From positions 28,990,452 to 29,054,451 of the forward strand of contig OZ026603.1 in assembly GCA_964020085.1 (NCBI GenBank): a stretch of DNA of 64,000 nucleotides. Direction: 5' to 3'. Each line of letters begins with the position of its first letter. The stretch's first letter is position 1. The DNA comes from Micromussa lordhowensis. Lineage: Eukaryota > Cnidaria > Anthozoa > Scleractinia > Lobophylliidae. This document shows positions 46,805 to 57,711 of this stretch, one piece after another. Made by a program: the position numbers and the translations under genes. The notes beneath the pieces are model-generated. The model was not told the DNA's origin. It ran no database searches and was given only the letters and a program-made list of their open reading frames with translations.

Positions 46805-49800
46805 ATGGACGATGAGAGGCTTATCATGAAAGGTAAGAACTGAAATTTTCGTTTTAGCGCAATTGGAGTCCGTCAGTCCGGCCACGACGAGGCTTTTCTA
46901 TTTTCGAATCGACTGAACGGTATAATTCACTAACGGTTAGTTAATTATTATATATTTTTCAATGAAAACTAGTGCGATTTTATATATGCTGATCTACTGT
47001 TGAAAACGGTAGTCGCAAACGGAAACAATGTTTAATGGATAGTGAAGCTTTAATGTGGCTCATTTCCGCCAGGCCTTACATGAACAATTGACAGTACTGT
47101 AGGTCAGGTTTGCAAACTGAATTCGAATTGGGTTGTCGCAATCACAGTTGTACTAGCTTATAGCTGCCAGTCCTAACGCAGCGCCCGTTAAGTCGCTCGC
47201 TCGTTTGTACCCACTTTTGTCATGGCGTTGACAAAACTGCCAGCAACACCATGCATGCCTGCAGCTGTTACAGTAGGAAACACTGGTTTATCTAGCCTCG
47301 ATCGATTACCAGCCGCAGTTCGTGTAAGGAGCCTATGGTTTACCTGGAAGGCAAAGCGTTATCACAATACTAGCTAGGAGTCACGTGCGCACATTTGAAC
47401 TGTTCAAACCATATTCGAAAACGTATCGAACGTAATCGGTTAGTATCAAATTTGAGGAAATATCTAAAACTGTCAGCCTCTTGTACCAGGTATTACAAAG
47501 ATCGCTACGAAAGCGCGACACGCCCATAAAAAATAAATCATAGCCAGAATCAGGCGTGTAGTATCGAATCTTTAGGACTACAAAAAAACTAGCTGCCGCT
47601 GTGTATACATACACGGAGAGTTTAATCCCAAACAGAAATACCAAAGTCGACCCTCATGATTCTTGCGTGAAAGTTGATCACTGTTAAATTGCATCGTCAG
47701 TTGAACGGCTCAGAAGACATGTTTTGATCAATAAGACTGGGTTTTTTTTTTGTCACATCGGACAATCTCCGTTTCCAACTCGACATGGCATGCTCAGGCG
47801 AATGCTCAGTTTCAAGGTTAGCAGTGATCTGATGCGGTTCCTCCTCTCGGCAACTGTGCTTGCCGATATTTTTGAACCAACGGGGACGAGTGAGCTGATT
47901 ATCCTCTCAAAGTCTCAGCCTGCGAGCAGTCTTTTAACGTTTTCTTTCGCAAGCGCGCGAGAGGTGAACGAAAATCTTGGGAGACGCGCGTAGACTTTAG
48001 CCCTGGTCAAACGGCGCACGACAGTCGACGCGCTAATTCTTTTTGCTCTCGTTCCAATTTGCGCGCGGCCAGAATGGGAAAAAGCTCTTTGTACGGGACC
48101 AACTATCATCAACTATCATTCACTTTGAGCTTGTTCAATTTCTTCATGAAAATCGATGATAGTTTTTGTCCGTTTTTCCACGCATATGATAGTTAACGCT
48201 ATTTAGGGGAGAATCAACTGTCATCAACCGTTATGGGCCGTTTGACCAGGGCCTTATGAAAAGTGGCAAAAATATCTTTTTTGTCATTTTCGCGCCCCAA
48301 GCCTTCGACTCGGCTACGCTGGCTCTCTGCTTTACAAATGTCATTGAGTTCGAGTGCAATATTGCAACCCATGAGCACCACGAGAAACAGAGATAGCTTG
48401 GGCTCTCTGATATCACGCGATGGGTCCCTGCATGCCGAAACACCCTGAGAAATTAGACAAAAAATGCCCAATTTGGAGTTTAGGAACTCGGACTGGGGAA
48501 TCGGAGTGGCGGTCTGGATCCTGTTTCTTGCTGTTGCTGCTGCGTTGTTTGGTTGTGCTTTTTTGTTTTTATTTTTGATCTCTTTTTTCGGCGTTTTCGC
48601 TTATGTACATTTTACCCTGAGATTCTAGAACACGCGAGAATACTGAATGACACCCACTTCAACACGATTGAATTTTTATACGTTATAATGTGACAGCCGG
48701 CGTTTCAGATGACAGTAAAGATAAATGTCACCCACAGATGTATCAGATAACAGAGCCAGCTTCGAAACTCTGTAATATATTGGACCGTACAGTGTGCAAA
48801 ATTTGTTTCCTGATCACGCGAGCTGAATTGAATTATTTAGAAAAAGATTTTGAGCCAGAAATGACAGAAATCACTATCAAAATTTTGTTATCCTATTAAA
48901 AGTCCATTTACAGGACTGTTACCTCTCAATAAATAAGAATTATGTTCATTGTTTGAGTAAGGATTTGATCACAAAAGAGTGGGGTGACAAACATACATTC
49001 CACGGCAGATCAAGAAGCTTATCATTGCAAGTCTCGTGAAATTGTTTCCATGCCTTCGTGGGCTGAACATGTTTCAAAAAGATTTGCATACAAAATTGAA
49101 AATTGGAATTCCTTCCAAACGGAGCGACGACACTGTTTGCGTCCAGCTAGGAGTACTGAAAACAGGAATACAAACAGCGCATTTTCACTCAAGATCTTAG
49201 GTAAGCTTGTAAATGTTGACCTTTCCTGTTGTATCGAGTTGCCGCGTCAGTCTTTCCTTTCAAGTTATGTGCGCTAAAAATTAACGAACGTCGCGAATTT
49301 GTTGTAAATGTACGCTGAACAATAGCGAAACAAACATTGCTGATTCACTGGCGATGCACTTTGATGAAATGTTGGCAATGTTGAAAACAAACATGGTGTA
49401 ATTTATACGTACATAGCCATCTGACATGATCTGAAATCGTTCGATTGGGGATATCGGCGCGTTCGGTGAGTATTAAAAAGATGGCTTCAGCCTTCAGGGA
49501 AGCCGGAGACTGTTTACACTTGAGTAAGTGGCGGTGTGCTATGAGAAAGAAAATGAATCTTGAGGTTGATTAGGACAAGTCTAGTCTAGCTTACTTTGTG
49601 AAGAATTGTACTCGATGTACCGGTACGGTCTATCGACCGATTCTTCTCAGAAACGGCCACCGACCAAGTGGGTTGTTAATTAGGAAAGCTCCGTTTCCGC
49701 CGCTTTTTTGAGTCTGGTCTGTTCGCTAGGATGAAAATAAGTCGTATAAAACACAAAAAAAGGAAGTAAGATATGAGTATTCAGTCGCCTAGCACATGCT

Positions 49801-50082
49801 GTTAGAGGGAGATAAAAGCCAATAGTCAATTCATGATGATGTAAAACAACACTGCTGAACAAGAAGCTTAATTTATTTCACATGACCAGAAATTCTTTCA
49901 GCATTGCTGAGCCGTACAACAAGGAGAGACAGCAATTAATAATGAACCAAATGATTTACAGCAACAGCAACATAAAAGGAGAAAGTACGAGAGTTTACCA
50001 ATTTCTAGTCACATCGGTGAAAATGATAACAATCTAGGTCATAATGCCCTGAGAATACTTTTTCTCGGGATGTCAGTATGCA

Positions 50083-50181
<99 letters not shown>

Positions 50182-53100
50182 GTTGTTGTTGTTGTTGTTA
50201 TTATTATTATTATTACTTTGTAGCATGCTTTTTTCGGCTCACTGAACTGCAATGGTTGTTTGGAAGAATCTTGAGTATACTTGCAGATTATTTTTCTCTT
50301 CAAAATCACTCCCCTCTTTCCCGCAAAAGTCAAGTGTTCCACCCTAAGTATCGTCTTTTGGTAGGAAACTTTCCTGGCAAAAGGCGCTATAATTATCAAC
50401 GTGTCTGCGTATATTGCTTATACTTATAAAGAAAACCAGTCATTGACCAACCAGCGGTTTTCATTCGAGTTTTGAAAACTACTAACCGAACAGGTCCCTG
50501 GCGTGTCCTTAGTGGATTTCTGTCCTGGCCAGATCACTTCGCTCTCATAATTCTTCAGTTTCGCGATCGCCGATTTTTTTTCCGTCCTCGCCGAGAGCCT
50601 GTCCGCAGGCCACTGCGCTACACGATTCGCTCAAAACATTTCGCGCCACTTTTTCATCCAATCAGAAGCCAAACCAAAACCAATTATGAATCGTTTGCAC
50701 ACGTTTTCCCGCGCTTTGCGCCAGCCACGCGGATTTACTTCGAGTTTTGATTGGTTCACTGGATTGTCCATGTCTTTTGTGATTGGCTAGAGTTATTACA
50801 TTGGTCTTGGTTTTACGTCACTCAATTGAAAACCGCTCCAATCAGAACATTAAACAGCTTTGTATCCAGAGTCTCCTCGGCAAGAGTGGGAAGTATGGAA
50901 ACTTGAGGCGCAGGAACAAGAATTGGCATTAAGGCGGGAGTAAACATGAATAGGCGTGAAATTTGAAGTGATATAAAAAAGGAAATTGTTAGGATTAAGA
51001 TGGGTTGGAAACACTACCAGACAGTTGATCCCCGCAAAAGAGAGCCCCAGGTTGCTAGGGGACTGTTTGGTATCCGTCTACTAATTCTTCACTTCAAAAT
51101 TTCAATTTTCCAAATCCATTAAATCTTCAACATTTCATATTTTCCTCAATTTAACCTATCCTTTGAGAAAAAATATGTCTTTCCCAAAATGCCCAAAAAT
51201 CACCCAAAAATTGGTTAATGAGATCAAAGCAGAGAGATTTAGTGTCGCTTGAAACGTGACCGAGGTATTGGCAGAAAGGCCGTGTTAAGCGACCTCAAAA
51301 CAGCTTTCACGTTTACCCCCGCCTTAAAAAGGTCTAGTAATATGACAGAGTCTATTCTCATGTGTTTGTTTCTTTTATACCTAGATATGCCGGAAGTGTA
51401 CGGCTATTCTGCTCTCCATAATGCGGTGATAGCCCGGGATCTCAAAGCTGTTCACACCCTCACAACAACAGACGCGGGGTGCAATATTGAATCAAGGGAT
51501 GCTATGGGCTTCACAGCTCTTCATTTGGCCACTCTACAGGGAAATAAAGATCTTGTTGAAATGTTGGTTCTAGCGGGATGTGACATTAACAGCCGTACAA
51601 AAGTAAGTTTTTTTTGTTTTTAATTTCACTCAAAAACATTGTCAGGAGGCAGATCAATAAATTATTGTGGTAGCCAGAGCTTATCCCGATTTCTGTAGCA
51701 TGAAGCGACTAGGAATATTTCTACTGTCCCCTGGATTGGATGCTAGTCCATCGAAGGTCTACTCCCAGTATTAAATTCGCCTGTACCCTTTTATACACCT
51801 GGGCGGAGAGAAGCACTGTGGGAGAAAAGTGCCTTACCCAAGAACACAACACAATGTTCCGGCTAGGGCTCGAACCAGGACCGCTCGATTCGGGGCCGCC
51901 TTACCACCGTACCGTGTTAGTTGTGTACTTGTTGTTGTTGTTGTTGCTGTCAGACAGCCATGCTATGAAGAAACACGCCCCTAGGGTAAAGATCGGGGTA
52001 CCCATATCGGAATATGTAGAGGTTTATCCGAGGATCATTTCCCAAGGTTTAAACGGAGACCAGTTGGCCGAAGGATTTTACCAGAATACTGAGGAAAGCG
52101 TTCGAGAAAAGCCTCTAGAACCCAAGGGTATCCTAGACTCTTTCCCCACACCAAACCTGTCCATGGTATACGCCACATTTAAAAAAAACGGCGCTCTTGT
52201 ATTCTTGTTTCTAAGGAAGATCTGGATGTAGTTTCGCTTAGACGAAGAGTTGTTGTTCAAACCAATTTAGATCCGTCCTCACTACACCGGAGGAACAACC
52301 ACCGGTCATTTTGGATTTGTATTTGAGGAAAACTCGGTCAGGGAAATCACATGATTATCTTGACTCCATCGTTTTCGAAAAGCTCGGTTTTCAAAATGTT
52401 TTCCTTTTACACGAAACGAAACGCCGGCGTTTTCAAATTCCTGCGGTTTGAAGAGAATTTTCGAAAATGGTGACGGATTAGTGTGGACGGTAGCCCTAAC
52501 CATAGAAACTTTCTCGGGCCCGTGTAGACGGGGCCTTAAACGGCGGTTGAATCGGAGAGTATCACTGTCACAGCTGGTTCAAGTGATCAGCTTCCACCTC
52601 TCGCTACGAGCGCGTATTAATCGACTATAGTATTAAAGGTTGCCCTATTTTCTTTCTTGCTTCAGGAGGGGATGACTTCATTACACATCAGCAGTGAACG
52701 TACAGAAGCTGAAGACATCCTTCTTGTGTTAGTATCGGCTTCATGCGACCTTAATGCTCGGAACAAACTCGGCCGCACCGCGCTTCATCTTGCCGCAAAA
52801 CAAGGAAATCTTCCAAGTCTGAAGACCCTTCTGGATGCTGGCTGTGACCGGAACATCAAAGACAAACTTGGCTTCACTGCAGTCGGTTTAGCATTCAAGT
52901 TTAACCAGAAAGCAAGCGCTGATGTTTTACTCCACTACAAACCTAAGCGGAATCAATCCCTTTGTAAAGAAACTGTCCCACGTGAAACCTTTTCTAAGGA
53001 CGATGTATGTGAGAATAGCCGACACAGAAATCAAAACGGCGCGGCCAAACTGTTCGACATGCCAACGGCTGTAAAGAACCAACACCTTTGTGATAAAACG

Positions 53101-54783
53101 CTCTTGAAGTTTACGCACAGTGTAACAAATAGAAATGCGGTTTTGTCTTTGAAAATTTTCCATCTAATCTTCACCATTTTGACGCAGAACAGAAGAGTAA
53201 TGGATGGCTCAGTCTCCACTACATCCATAAAAACGATCGAATCTGTTGCCACTATCTTCGAAAGAAAACTCTTGGATCTGATGTTAGCAGCTTCTACTTC
53301 TTTAATTCGGTGTCCCTTGTCATCTTACACAATCAGAACGCTAGATGATAAACTCACAAAACGATGTCTTCATGATTTAACTTTTGAGAGAAGCCGTCAG
53401 CTTGGGAGAAATTTGGAGTCAAAAGTGTTGATGAAGTTGATGCAAGGACTTCAATGTTCATTGCGTTTGTCTTCAAAGTCATTCATGACAGTTTCTAACC
53501 AGCGTTTACCTCCATCTTTGGAGTGGAAACCTCAAAAGAAAGCGGAACCCACCGTAGAAAGGTTAAATACATCCGCGCAAATACTTGTTAAAAGTAGCAA
53601 CGGGCACAGCACCGAAAATTCACTGAAATCGGAGAACTTGTACGACAACACAATCTTAGAGGCTCCATGTGACCTCACAGCGTTGCAGAGTCAGTGTAAA
53701 CAGAACTGCGCAGTTGTTGACAATGAAGTGTGTGAAGGGTGCCTTAAAAAGCTTAACAAAATCTTAACAGTCCTTGGAGATTCGGGGAAAGTGCTGCCGG
53801 AAGATTTTTATGAAATTGAAAGTAGGTTTGTAGGGAACAACGTCGAAAACTGTCTTTCGTGTTTGGATCACGCGTTAAGCATCAAAAGTGAACCAGCTTT
53901 AGCTGCCGAGGATGTTTTAGAAGTCATTTTACAGCACTCAGACCTCTTTATTTTTTGTCTTAAACAAAAAAGTTCCTTATTTAGCACGCTTTTGAGCAAA
54001 GTACTGCCAGACAACGGACCCTGGAGAGCAGATAAAATCGCAAAGATTTTTCTTCGAGTCTGCGTTGCTTTGGCAAGTGACCAGCACTTGCTGCTCAGTT
54101 GCGCAGCTGCTGTTATGAAGCGTGGCCTCTTACACGAACATTCCAACCCCACAACTCTTGGGACTTGCATTTTAGTGGGAATGGGGCTTCTTAAACAGGA
54201 GGACGAGGTGGACATTGTCAAGGACCTTGAGGGTCCCCTCTTGGCCCTAGAACATTTATTTACCGAGAAATATTTTCCAAGAGATCTTGCTGCCATTTTC
54301 GCTTCTTTTCTTTGCAAGTCAAGCCCTAAGCTTTTCGGATTGGATCAGCTGCGCCTTCGCGCGCTAGTGTCCGCGGTTATCAAGGAAATTCTTCCGACTT
54401 CAACTCAAGAAGCCGAGAGTGACACAGGAAAACACTTCAAAAGGATTTGCGACATCGTGGCGGTCGAAGGCGACTGGGAGCTACTTATGAAGTGTGTCGA
54501 CACCTTGTTTTCGCGCGTTTTTGTGACGTTGAAATGCGACGCGTGGCCCATAGGTGAAGGCATTCTCATTTACCTTGGTTTACTGAAAAGCGAATTCCAT
54601 ATTGAAACTGTAAGGAATCTTCGCAGTACTTGGAAAGCACTACATCATACGGTGAAGCAAAGCTATTTTCCACCTCTGCTAAAACAATTGCTTGACTGCT
54701 TCCTACGAAAACCGAACCCAGTTCTTACGCCATATTCAACAGAAGTCGGCGAGATATTGTCTACAATGACCAATTTAAGCTAA
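46805..54783 (+). CDS. Ankyrin-repeat protein with large unrecognised C-terminal region
   Basis: Two candidate first exons join the same body: 1A at 46805-46832 (MDDERLIMK plus one base) and 1B at 49481-49523 (MASAFREAGDCLHL plus one base). Both end at a GTAAG donor in the same phase. Body exons are 51385-51602 and 52666-54783; with exon 1B the product is about 792 residues. About five ankyrin repeats fill the first 190 residues, e.g. YGYSALHNAVIARDLKAV, GFTALHLATLQGNKDLVEML, GRTALHLAAKQGNLPSLKTL. The remaining 600 residues, encoded in the single last exon, are mostly helical, Leu- and Cys-rich with a CEGCLKKLNKIL segment. I see no named domain, signal peptide or membrane helix. Ankyrin repeats bind proteins, so a scaffold or adaptor role is likely, partner unknown. 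The intron 51603-52665 holds a SINE and a MITE. I cannot rule out that exon 1A belongs to another transcript. Confidence 0.82.
46850..49480. other. Presumed first intron of the ankyrin gene; no exon recognised
   Basis: No recognisable coding exon on either strand. It holds a MITE at about 47997-48255. The stretch just before exon 1B (about 49440-49480) contains an AAAAAGATGGC start context and could be a second promoter. Confidence 0.45.
47997..48255. mobile_element. GCCCTGGTCAAACGGC MITE
   Basis: TTAGCCCTGGTCAAACGGC on the left is mirrored by GCCGTTTGACCAGGGCCTTA on the right. The interior carries AACTATCATCAACTATCATT and ATGATAGTT blocks. About 255 bp. Confidence 0.82.
50085..50215. repeat. 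(ATT)n microsatellite
   Basis: About 130 bp of ATT/TTA repeats with a short GTT run. Apparent poly-Asn, poly-Ile and poly-Leu reading frames here are artefacts of the repeat. Confidence 0.97.
51664..51905 (-). mobile_element. tRNA-derived SINE, family A, copy 5
   Basis: Reverse-orientation copy with GAGCTTATCCCGATTTCTG, AGCATGAAGCGACTAGGAA, TGCTAGTCCATCGAAGG and a B-box-like GTTCGAGCCC (minus). Inserted in the ankyrin-gene intron; the tRNA-like head is partly lost. Confidence 0.83.
52265..52535. repeat. CCGGAGAAATTTGAAAACG-type MITE, copy 3
   Basis: Shares TGAGGAAAACTCGGTCAGGG-like, TTTTCAAATTCCTGCGG and GTGACGGATTAGTGTGGACG with the copies at 2.3 and 26.5 kb. It lies in the ankyrin-gene intron, about 130 bp before the last exon. 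Confidence 0.75.
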
Positions 54784-57577
54784 ATCAGAAAATAAGCTTA
54801 AAACCTCACCATTAACTTCCTTGCTATGCGAAATTCTTACTGCATGACGTTTTACTCTTTACATTACTCGCAATATCCTGCAGGCTCCAATTTTGATGTA
54901 CAAATTCAGACGACCCATTTAGTCATGGTAATAAAATTTGCTTCAATTGACGACGGTTTTGGGAGGACATAGTCTTGAAAATCCCTAACCGTCTTCGAGA
55001 CTATCAACTAGTTGGCAGTCGCGCTGCGTGTACAAAGTTTTAAATTAAATTAAGATATAATAGTTATAGCTTAATATAAAATATTTTAATGTATCAAGTG
55101 AGGAAGGTTATAAATAAAGACAGTACACAACAAACTGACTGCTATAAGTTCTGAATCGGAAGGTATTTCTTTTCACACGAACTAGCCACTTCTTTGTATT
55201 TACATTCCTTCGGGCTATAAGCCGGGGGGGGGGGTTTGGGTGGGTGGAAGGGTACACAGCAAAGTAACGTACTGGAAGTCTCCCCCACAAATTCTAAGCG
55301 CTTACCCTTTTCTAAAAGGTAACAGTTTCATCAGGGGTAGGGTGGGAATAGTGATTAGCATAAGCGGCTAGGGTTAGTTGAGAGGAGGACTGTTAAAGGA
55401 GCTGCCAGTCACGGTTTAAGGTGGAATGATACCCTAAACTACGGCGATGCTCATGAAAAATTCAATTTCTTAAAAATAGAAGATTTAAGACCCTTGAACA
55501 CTTGTCAAAAACGCTTTCAAACGATCTTGCCGATTTTCCCTCTAGATGAGTGTGCAATTTAAGGAAAGTACACAGAGGTATAAACATTTTTTTTACGTAG
55601 CAACGGCTGTTTACTATAAGACCGTGACCAAAAACTGGATATAGATTAGTTTTAACATATATGAACGAAACTATGTAGAACAAAGCTTCAAAGACATGTA
55701 CAACGCGATTGGTATAACTACTTGGGAAAAGCCGCTTTACCTTGAATTGCCATCACAGGCTCATTCATTTCCCTTATGAAAACGAATATTTCCTACAAGA
55801 AAAATAAATGCTTGCGTAGCTATGCACGAAAATTATAAAAAGAATAAAAAAGGGTTATAAGCAGGAATGAAAAAGCCTTGCTTTGGCCGTCGCTAACTTT
55901 TCAGTCATGCAACTGGCTTCTGAAGTAACATTGTCTTGACTATCTTTAACAAATTTGGAGTTTAAGCGAATAAATTCCTTTGGCGCATGAAGGAAATACG
56001 ATTGTTTTAAAATCTAATCCTGCGTGAAGGGCCGAGGGTCCTTGTGTGTGAACGACACACTATTCCGGGTCGTGAACTTTATGGAATGGTGACTAAGGAA
56101 GCGTTCTCATTTTCGATGTAACAAAACTCACTCATTAACGTTTGTGTCCTCCTCTAAGCGACGTTAATTTTAAAAGATACATATCATCAAAAGTGGTGTA
56201 CTTCGAAAGACAAATGCGTCTAGGATACTTTTTCCAACGCTCACGTGAACTTCTGATCTGTATAGTTGCTGTATTACGGTATTTTGTGTAAAGCAAGTTT
56301 GTAGTGTTGGTTTAGCGCGATATTTAATTAGGAAGCCATTAAAATGACGCGAGTTGCTGTCATCACGTAACAGGGGATTCCCCTGTTGCCAAAGGCCGGT
56401 ATGCCATCATCAAGAGGAAAAGGTTTTCCGAGAAGTCAGTCGGCCGACATTTCTAAGAAATGACCGACTAGAATTAAGTACATACGCCGTTTATCATGGG
56501 ACGCATTTTTTCCATTTTGAAAAGTAAGCCTCGGATTTTGTTTCGCATGAATTAAGGCTGAGAGATATGTTTAGGGCATCAGAAGCTAATAAAAGCGTGT
56601 GGAAACTCCAAACACTAGTAAATATAAAAACCACAGAAATCGACTTTGCTAGGGTTAAATTGAAAGCTAGAGTTGGAAAACCAGCGATTCCCGGGTGTTT
56701 AAAATAAACATTGGAACCTTGAGAGAAAGCGAATGGAAAGAAGAGTTATCGACGGCTACCATGAGGAAATTTTGGCGAGATTAGACCATTCTTGTGGAAT
56801 TTACAGAGCTTTGAGTTCGGGCCGTTTGGCGAGTGACCGGCAGTGAGTTGCCAGCCTTTAGTTTTTCTTTAAGGGAAGCAAACCGCCACAAAGTAAAACT
56901 CGCCGAAATGGCTCTAAACAGCCTCCAGGAACTCAGAAACATCAAAAAAACGCAATGCAAACATAAAGTAAGCCACTTTTATTAAATTATTTTCTATTCA
57001 TAGCACTTAGAGCAATTTTCGAAGCATTCTCATACATTGTCTTATAAACTGCTAAAATTGTAACGTAATCGCAAACAGCATTATGTCACACATTAATCAT
57101 ATTCCACGTCTTGGCCGCCTGTGAAGAATAACGTCACAACCGTGTTTACATACTCTCATCTAAACACGCACTATCTACCAATAAGAGCGCGCGTAGTGGC
57201 TCAGTTATATTTTATTTTAGAAAGGTTCATTTTAAACAAGCTTAACAATTTCACGTTTTTAAAACCATCATAAACAGATAATGTGATAGTTTACATTTCA
57301 CTTTAGGTGGTATCTCTCTAACGAACAACGCCAACAGCGTAGTATAGCAACAATTGATGATATAGCAAGGCAGCGATAACAAACGGGGTAATACTAAAAA
57401 TATGTAACAATAAAAATACCGCGGTATAAACTTAATCAACACAGCTTATTTTAAATCAGCTTCACAATTTTTAAAAATCATTCAGAAGAAAGCGAATATG
57501 ATACAGTCACTGGCAACCTGATCTATTTACTCAAATAGATCAGGTAATCACAAGTACTGCCCCTGGTACTGCCTGTT
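54784..57577. other. Intergenic region, ankyrin gene 3' end to BRICHOS gene 3' end
   Basis: The two genes converge here. An AATAAA at about 54930-54935, some 150 bp past the ankyrin-gene stop, is a candidate polyadenylation signal. No exon, RNA gene or clear repeat was recognised in the rest. Confidence 0.5.
54930..54935 (+). terminator. Candidate polyadenylation signal of the ankyrin gene
   Basis: AATAAA about 150 bases after the stop codon at 54783 and the first such hexamer downstream. A second AATAAA is near 55113. Confidence 0.5.
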
Positions 57578-57711
57578 TTAGTGACCGCAGACCCTTATCC
57601 AGTAGCAATTGTGGCGGCAACAATGGTAATATCCGGGATAGCAATAATAACAATGGCGGTAGCAATAATATTCATCACGGCAATAGGGATGATAGGGATG
57701 ACGCTTCACGC
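57578..57711 (-). CDS. Terminal exon: RVKR cleavage site and 40-residue 8-Cys peptide
   Basis: After the split Arg codon, the exon reads VKR and then the peptide, starting HPYHPYC and ending WIRVCGH before TAA (57580-57578). Cysteines follow C-x5-C-x3-C-x2-C-x6-CC-x3-C-x5-C, enough for four disulfides. Eleven of 40 residues are Tyr and six are His; formal net charge is +2, higher if His is protonated. I do not recognise this cysteine pattern as a named peptide family. The whole effector sits in one exon behind a phase-1 intron, so it can evolve or be exchanged independently of the prodomain. Confidence 0.85.

Noticed and set aside
50005..50226. Poly-Asn / poly-Ile / poly-Leu reading frames
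   Set aside because: Produced entirely by the ATT microsatellite.
51249..51386. Upstream extension of the ankyrin exon (frame open with ATG at about 51340)
   Set aside because: A strong pyrimidine tract and CTAG acceptor precede 51385, and two upstream exons fit its phase. The hydrophobic extension is more likely intron.
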